Below, one piece after another: positions 15,546-18,606 of a stretch of 18,606 nt of DNA (the first letter of the stretch is position 1; the number at the start of each line of letters is the position of its first letter). The stretch spans positions 1 through 18,606 of the forward strand of contig DAOTYI010000018.1 of the NCBI GenBank assembly GCA_034434895.1, given 5' to 3'. This DNA is from DAOTXL01 sp034434895. Its GTDB lineage: Bacteria > Chloroflexota > Anaerolineae > JAAYZQ01. The notes beneath the pieces are model-generated. The model was not told where the DNA came from. It ran no database searches and was given only the letters and a program-made list of their open reading frames with translations. Made by a program: the position numbers and the translations under genes.

Positions 15546-15574
15546 ATTATACTCCAGTTCGGGGTTTTGTTCAA
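15546..15574 (-). promoter_or_regulatory. uvrB promoter
   Basis: On the minus strand TTGAAC (15574-15569), 17 bases and TATAAT (15551-15546). The start would be near 15539, giving a leader of about 25 bases. No SOS-like operator (CTGT-N8-ACAG or GAAC-N4-GTTC type) overlaps it. Confidence 0.68.
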
Positions 15575-15620
15575 CCCCCACCCTCTTTTCCCCTCCTCGG
15601 CTGCGCAGTTGACCCGCCAG

Positions 15621-15700
15621 GCTGACCACCAAGGCACCAAGACACGAAGAACGATCATGAAATCTTGGTGCCTTCGTGTCTTGGTGGTGAACATGTCAGC
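15621..15700. repeat. Imperfect palindromic element 3
   Basis: It is bounded by GCTGAC (15621-15626) and GTCAGC (15695-15700). The arms are built of 8-base units: CCACCAAG, GCACCAAG, ACACGAAG on the left, and on the other strand CCACCAAG, ACACGAAG, GCACCAAG. The two arms pair at about 20 of 24 positions. The unit type is the same as in element 1. Confidence 0.68.
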
Positions 15701-15873
15701 CATTGGAGGCTGCTGAAAAAGCCCCGGCTTGTATGATTCCTCTGCGTGCCCCGGTGAGTTGTTCCGCGTCCACAGCCGGGCAACTGCACAACTCCTGCTG
15801 TTCCACTGACGCATGTGAGAAACTACCCCCCAGGGTCCCCCCATCCCCCCCCAGAACTACACCCTGTGGCCCA

Positions 15874-15902
15874 TTGCAGCCCATCCCCCGGTCGGTTATA
15901 TA
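15874..15902 (+). promoter_or_regulatory. Likely original kinase promoter, now cut off by the IS element
   Basis: TTGCAG (15874-15879), 17 bases and TATATA (15897-15902) point toward the kinase gene, which is now 1.25 kb away across the IS. The last TA is the left copy of the target duplication. The -35 is weak (TTG only matches well). Confidence 0.35.
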
Positions 15903-15929
15903 CTGAGCGCACATAGGATTTGCGAAAAT
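15903..15929. repeat. Left terminal inverted repeat of the IS630 element
   Basis: It begins CTGAGCGCACATAGG and matches the reverse complement of 17054-17080 at 23 of 27 bases. The transposase stop codon (15931-15929) touches its inner edge. Confidence 0.88.
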
Positions 15930-16999
15930 TAGGCCACAGCGGGAGTCTGCCAGGCAGATGGGATTCGCTCGAACTTTTCGGTCAGAAGCGTTGAAAGCTC
16001 CTCTCGGTACCGGTCCAGGTTGGCAAAGAAAGCATCCACCACTTCTCGGAACCGGGCAAAGGTCGAGCGATACTTGTCCTTGAAGATGGTCTTGCGCATG
16101 AACTTCCACAACCGTTCGATCAGGTTCAAGTTGGGCGAGTAGGGCGGCAGGTATTTGAGGGTGATCTGGCTGAGGGTGGCTTGTTCCTGAACCCGCTGGG
16201 CCTTCTGGTAACTAACGTTGTCCAAGACCAGATAGATCCGTCCGGCCCCAGAGTGTTTCGTCCGTAGCCGGTTGAGCAATTTGATGATGGTGTCTTGATT
16301 CACGTTGTTCTCGGTCAAAATGAAGAGATGTTCGTGGGTTTGTGTGCAATACGCACCCAGGATGTTGTATCGTTGGCGACCGGTATTGGTGGGAATGAGA
16401 TGAGGGTTGCCTGCTTCACTCCAGGCATAACCGGCTTCCGCATTGTGTTTGGCATGAACCGCGTCGCAAAAGTACAGGCGGTCCTCCGGTCCCATTTCGG
16501 CGCGGACCTTCTCAAACCACTGCACGAATTGCCGTTGGGCTTCGGGGTCGGCCTTGCCTGGCATCAGGCGATTTTTCTTGTAGGTGAAGCCCAGCCGCTT
16601 GAGGAGCATCTGCATGCCCCGCACGGCAAAGGTTACATGCCACTGCTTGTCCACCCAGGCGATGACCTGGTCTGCGGTGTTGTAGATGTGGGTCTTGAGT
16701 TCTATCTTGAGGGATTCTTGCTGTTCTTTGGTCAATCTCGGCTGTTTTCCCTGGTAGTGGGTCTGGCACAAAGCATCAACTCCACCGGCCAGATAGCGCT
16801 TGATGCATTCACCGACGGTGTTGAGAGCCATCTGCAGCAAATGGGCGATGACATGATTCTTGTAGCCATCGGCCTTGAACAAGATAACGCGCAACCGGTC
16901 GGCTGTCTTGCGGTCCTTGGTTTGGCGAAGGCGCTGCTGGAGTTCCTTGCGCTGTTCGTCGGTCAGGGTAAGTTGGCGCACCTGGGCTTTCCGTTTCAT
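15929..16999 (-). CDS. IS630-family transposase
   Basis: A 356-residue DDE transposase that cuts and pastes its element into TA sites. An N-terminal helix-turn-helix region (about 8-72, with ADRLRVILFKADGYKNHVIA) is followed by a second DNA-binding region (about 88-140). The catalytic core has Asp179 (YFCDAVH), Asp260 (YLVLDN) and Glu295 (PYSPNLNLIERLW), with 34 residues between the last two, the IS630 pattern. No frameshift or stop is seen. The start ATG at 16999 gives the normal family length. The element contains no passenger gene. Confidence 0.93.
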   Translation of the reverse strand: MKRKAQVRQLTLTDEQRKELQQRLRQTKDRKTADRLRVILFKADGYKNHVIAHLLQMALNTVGECIKRYLAGGVDALCQTHYQGKQPRLTKEQQESLKIELKTHIYNTADQVIAWVDKQWHVTFAVRGMQMLLKRLGFTYKKNRLMPGKADPEAQRQFVQWFEKVRAEMGPEDRLYFCDAVHAKHNAEAGYAWSEAGNPHLIPTNTGRQRYNILGAYCTQTHEHLFILTENNVNQDTIIKLLNRLRTKHSGAGRIYLVLDNVSYQKAQRVQEQATLSQITLKYLPPYSPNLNLIERLWKFMRKTIFKDKYRSTFARFREVVDAFFANLDRYREELSTLLTEKFERIPSAWQTPAVA

Positions 17000-17053
17000 G
17001 GTCCTGCTCTCCGAGTGTTTTTGCCCATTCTACCGCAAAAAACCGAATCGCGC

Positions 17054-17080
17054 ATTTTCGCAAAACCTAAATGCGCGCAG
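17054..17080. repeat. Right terminal inverted repeat of the IS630 element
   Basis: It ends CTAAATGCGCGCAG next to TA (17081-17082). It pairs with the left end at 23 of 27 bases. Confidence 0.88.
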
Positions 17081-17086
17081 TATAAT
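17057..17086 (+). promoter_or_regulatory. Possible hybrid promoter: IS end plus flanking TATAAT
   Basis: TTCGCA inside the right IS end (17057-17062), 18 bases and TATAAT (17081-17086), which starts at the duplicated TA and continues into flanking DNA. It is 68 bases before the kinase start. The -35 matches consensus at 4 of 6 positions. Confidence 0.42.
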
Positions 17087-17154
17087 GGACATGGTTGGGG
17101 CGAAATTCTACATGGACTCCCGGCAGGAGTGGGATCCATCCCATTGAAGGGAAC

Positions 17155-18606
17155 ATGATCGGGACGGTTTTGGGCAACCGCTATAAACTGATCGCCGAGC
17201 TGGGGCATGGCGGTATGGCCTGGGTTTACCTGGCCGAAGACCTGCGCGAAGGGCGGCGGGTGGCCGTCAAAGTGCTCTACCCTCAGCTCAACCAGGACGT
17301 GGGCTTTTTGCAGCGCTTTAACCAGGAGGCCAAACTGGTCATGGCCCTGTCGCAGTCGGCACCCGAAATGCACGTGGTCCGCGTCCTCGATTATGGCTCC
17401 GACCGTGATACCCACTACCTGGTCATGGAGTATGTGCCAGGCCGCGACCTGCGCCACGTTCTGGACGAGGATGGGGCTTTGTCCTGGCAGGAAGCGGTGG
17501 ACATTGCCCGGCAGGTGGCCCTGGCCCTGAACCATGCCCATCAACATGGCATCGTCCACCGCGACGTCAAGCCGGAAAATATCATGCTCCTGCCCGACGG
17601 GACGGTGCGGGTGCTGGATTTCGGCATCGCCCGGGCGCGGACCTCCCCCGACATCACCCTCTCCGGCTTTGTCGGCTCCCCTTTCTATGCTGCTCCGGAG
17701 CAGGTGATGGGTCGGCAGGTGGACACCCGGGCCGACCTCTATTCCCTGGGCATCGTGCTGTACGAGCTGCTCACCGGCGAGCGGCCGTTCCAGGCCGATA
17801 CCCCCTGGTCTGTCATGAACCAACACCTGGCCGCATCGCCGCCGCCCCTGGAACAGCTCTGCCCCAACCTGCCCCGCCCCGTGGCGCGCCTGGTGCAAAA
17901 GGCCATGTCCAAACGCCCCGAAGACCGCTTCCAGTCGCCGGCGGAGATGATAGCGGCGCTGGAGGCAACCCTGGCCGGCCGGGAATGGCTGGACAGGTTG
18001 GAAGCTCCGGCCAGCCCCCTGCTGGCGTTGCTGGAGGAGCTGTATCGGCAAGGACAGCAGGCCGCCCAGGCCGAAGCCTGGCCCGAGGCCGTGGACCTGT
18101 TCAGCCAGGTGCTCCGCCTCGACCCCTGCTACCGTGATGTGAGCGAGCAACTGGCCGAGGCCGGACGACAGGCGCGCCTGGCTGCCCTCTACACCGCCGC
18201 CATCGGCGCCGCCAACGCCGGCCGATGGGCCGAGGCCCAGGCCCTGGTGGACGAGATCGCCGCTGCTGCCCCCGATTACCGGGACGTCCAGAAGCTGCGC
18301 GCCCGGATCAGGCGGCAACAGAAAGCACAAAGGGCACCAACTGCCAGGAAACAGCAGGCCCTCCGCCGCCATCTCCTGTGGGCAGCCGTCGCGATCCTGC
18401 TTGCCGCTTTGGGCCTGGAAGGCTACCTCTTCTATCAGTCCTGGAAATCGCCGGTTATTGCCTCCGCCCCAACCCTGGTGACACCCGACATCCCCCTGCC
18501 CCCGGCCATCGGCGCGGCCACCGCTGCCGCGCCGATGGCCGGGGGCAGGGGGATGTCGGGTGTCACCAGGGTTGGGGCGGAGGCAATAACCGGCGATTTC
18601 CAGGAC
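17155..18606 (+). CDS. Membrane Ser/Thr protein kinase (Hanks type), 3' end unresolved
   Basis: The kinase domain spans about 10-270: Gly loop LGHGGMAWVY (16-25), Lys39 in VAVKVL, helix-C Glu58, HRDVKPEN with catalytic Asp137, DFG at 155-157, APE at 180-182, and RADLYSLGIVLYELLTG. All key residues are present, so it should be active. A helical TPR-like stretch (about 288-395, with WPEAVDLFSQVLRLDP) and one transmembrane segment (about 404-425) follow. It is likely a membrane sensor kinase with an external part not captured. ATG 17155 has AAGGGA close upstream. From 18526 on, the DNA is the exact reverse complement of 18438-18518. The last roughly 27 codons are therefore probably artefact, and the true C-terminus is unknown. 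Confidence 0.9.
   Translation, partial: MIGTVLGNRYKLIAELGHGGMAWVYLAEDLREGRRVAVKVLYPQLNQDVGFLQRFNQEAKLVMALSQSAPEMHVVRVLDYGSDRDTHYLVMEYVPGRDLRHVLDEDGALSWQEAVDIARQVALALNHAHQHGIVHRDVKPENIMLLPDGTVRVLDFGIARARTSPDITLSGFVGSPFYAAPEQVMGRQVDTRADLYSLGIVLYELLTGERPFQADTPWSVMNQHLAASPPPLEQLCPNLPRPVARLVQKAMSKRPEDRFQSPAEMIAALEATLAGREWLDRLEAPASPLLALLEELYRQGQQAAQAEAWPEAVDLFSQVLRLDPCYRDVSEQLAEAGRQARLAALYTAAIGAANAGRWAEAQALVDEIAAAAPDYRDVQKLRARIRRQQKAQRAPTARKQQALRRHLLWAAVAILLAALGLEGYLFYQSWKSPVIASAPTLVTPDIPLPPAIGAATAAAPMAGGRGMSGVTRVGAEAITGDFQD
18438..18606. repeat. Perfect 81-bp fold-back at the window edge
   Basis: Left arm 18438-18518, 7-base loop 18519-18525, right arm 18526-18606. The arms are exact reverse complements with no mismatch, and the right arm stops at the last base. 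This is most simply an assembly or amplification artefact at a contig end. Confidence 0.93.

Larger units (their letters stand above)
15515..15902. other. 388-base intergenic region between uvrB and the IS element
   Basis: It holds the uvrB promoter, one palindromic repeat (15621-15700) and a C-rich stretch leading to the IS insertion site. Between 15701 and about 15873 I see no gene and no convincing signal. Confidence 0.6.
15903..17080 (-). mobile_element. Complete IS630-type insertion sequence, 1178 bp
   Basis: One transposase gene fills the element. The ends are 27-bp inverted repeats matching at 23 of 27 positions, flanked by TA on both sides (15901-15902 and 17081-17082). TA duplication and a DD34E transposase are hallmarks of IS630/Tc1-mariner elements. 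Ends, duplication and ORF are all intact, so it may still be mobile. The element is visibly less GC-rich than its surroundings. Confidence 0.9.

Noticed and set aside
15707..15730. GGCTGCTGAAAAAG motif followed by AAGCC/GGCTT, like some IS ends or a terminator on the minus strand
   Set aside because: No partner end, no transposase remnant, and the stem is too short to call.
17130..17143. TGGGAT-CC-ATCCCA palindrome before the kinase ribosome site
   Set aside because: Only 14 bp and no second site; could be chance.
16996..18372. 458-codon minus-strand ORF opposite the kinase
   Set aside because: Antisense shadow; it runs into the IS end and lacks domains, whereas the plus strand carries all kinase motifs.
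1..18606. Search for tRNA, rRNA, riboswitch, phage attachment sites or defence/toxin genes
   Set aside because: I saw no cloverleaf, rRNA core sequence, riboswitch-like leader, integrase or recognised defence domain in the window.

Overview
The window is high-GC bacterial DNA. Its gene content and style suggest a Chloroflexota (Anaerolineae/Caldilineae-like) genome. The signs are a secreted protein with a Pro/Thr-rich linker, a LysM-YkuD L,D-transpeptidase, a PASTA-less Ser/Thr kinase with a TPR-like middle, and dispersed palindromes built of 8-9 nt units. The phylum is an inference, not a search result. The right edge is probably a contig end, because it closes in a perfect fold-back.

Layout: (1) Bases 1-7668, minus strand, form one operon-like series read right to left: a secreted membrane-anchored protein, pth, mfd, a GT39-type membrane glycosyltransferase, a 54-residue basic protein, and a divergent RsmI-like methylase cut by the window edge. 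The first three genes are joined by 4-base stop/start overlaps, and the next follows mfd after 7 bases. A TTGTCA-17-TACACT promoter precedes the first gene. (2) Bases 7816-8775, minus strand: a three-LysM L,D-transpeptidase, separated from the operon by a hairpin. (3) Bases 8776-9264: a divergent control region with a minus promoter (TTGACG-17-TATAAT), a plus promoter (TTGGCA-17-TATAAT), an 11-bp inverted repeat beside or over the minus promoter, and a roughly 300-base leader made almost wholly of palindromic repeats. (4) Bases 9265-13462, plus strand: three genes overlapping by ATGA, namely a triple-thioredoxin/CcdA-DsbD fusion, an AlaX-type alanyl-tRNA editing protein, and a metallo-beta-lactamase-fold protein with an altered metal site. 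(5) Bases 13487-15514, minus strand: uvrB, convergent with (4), with its own promoter. (6) Bases 15515-17154: a palindromic repeat, an apparently empty stretch, and a complete IS630-type element (15903-17080) with 27-bp inverted ends and a TA duplication. The element sits in what looks like the promoter of the next gene. (7) Bases 17155-18606, plus strand: a Ser/Thr protein kinase, open at the right edge. Its last ~88 bases are the exact reverse complement of the preceding ones.

Most genes are ordinary housekeeping (translation quality control by Pth and AlaX, transcription-coupled repair by Mfd and UvrB, envelope work by the L,D-transpeptidase, GT39 and thiol exchanger). I found no convincing new defence or mobile system. 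The best leads are the thioredoxin-CcdA fusion with its operon partners, the MBL protein missing canonical ligands, the small basic ORF next to a degenerate RsmI homologue, repeat-derived leader and protein ends, and the IS630 insertion that may have replaced the kinase promoter.
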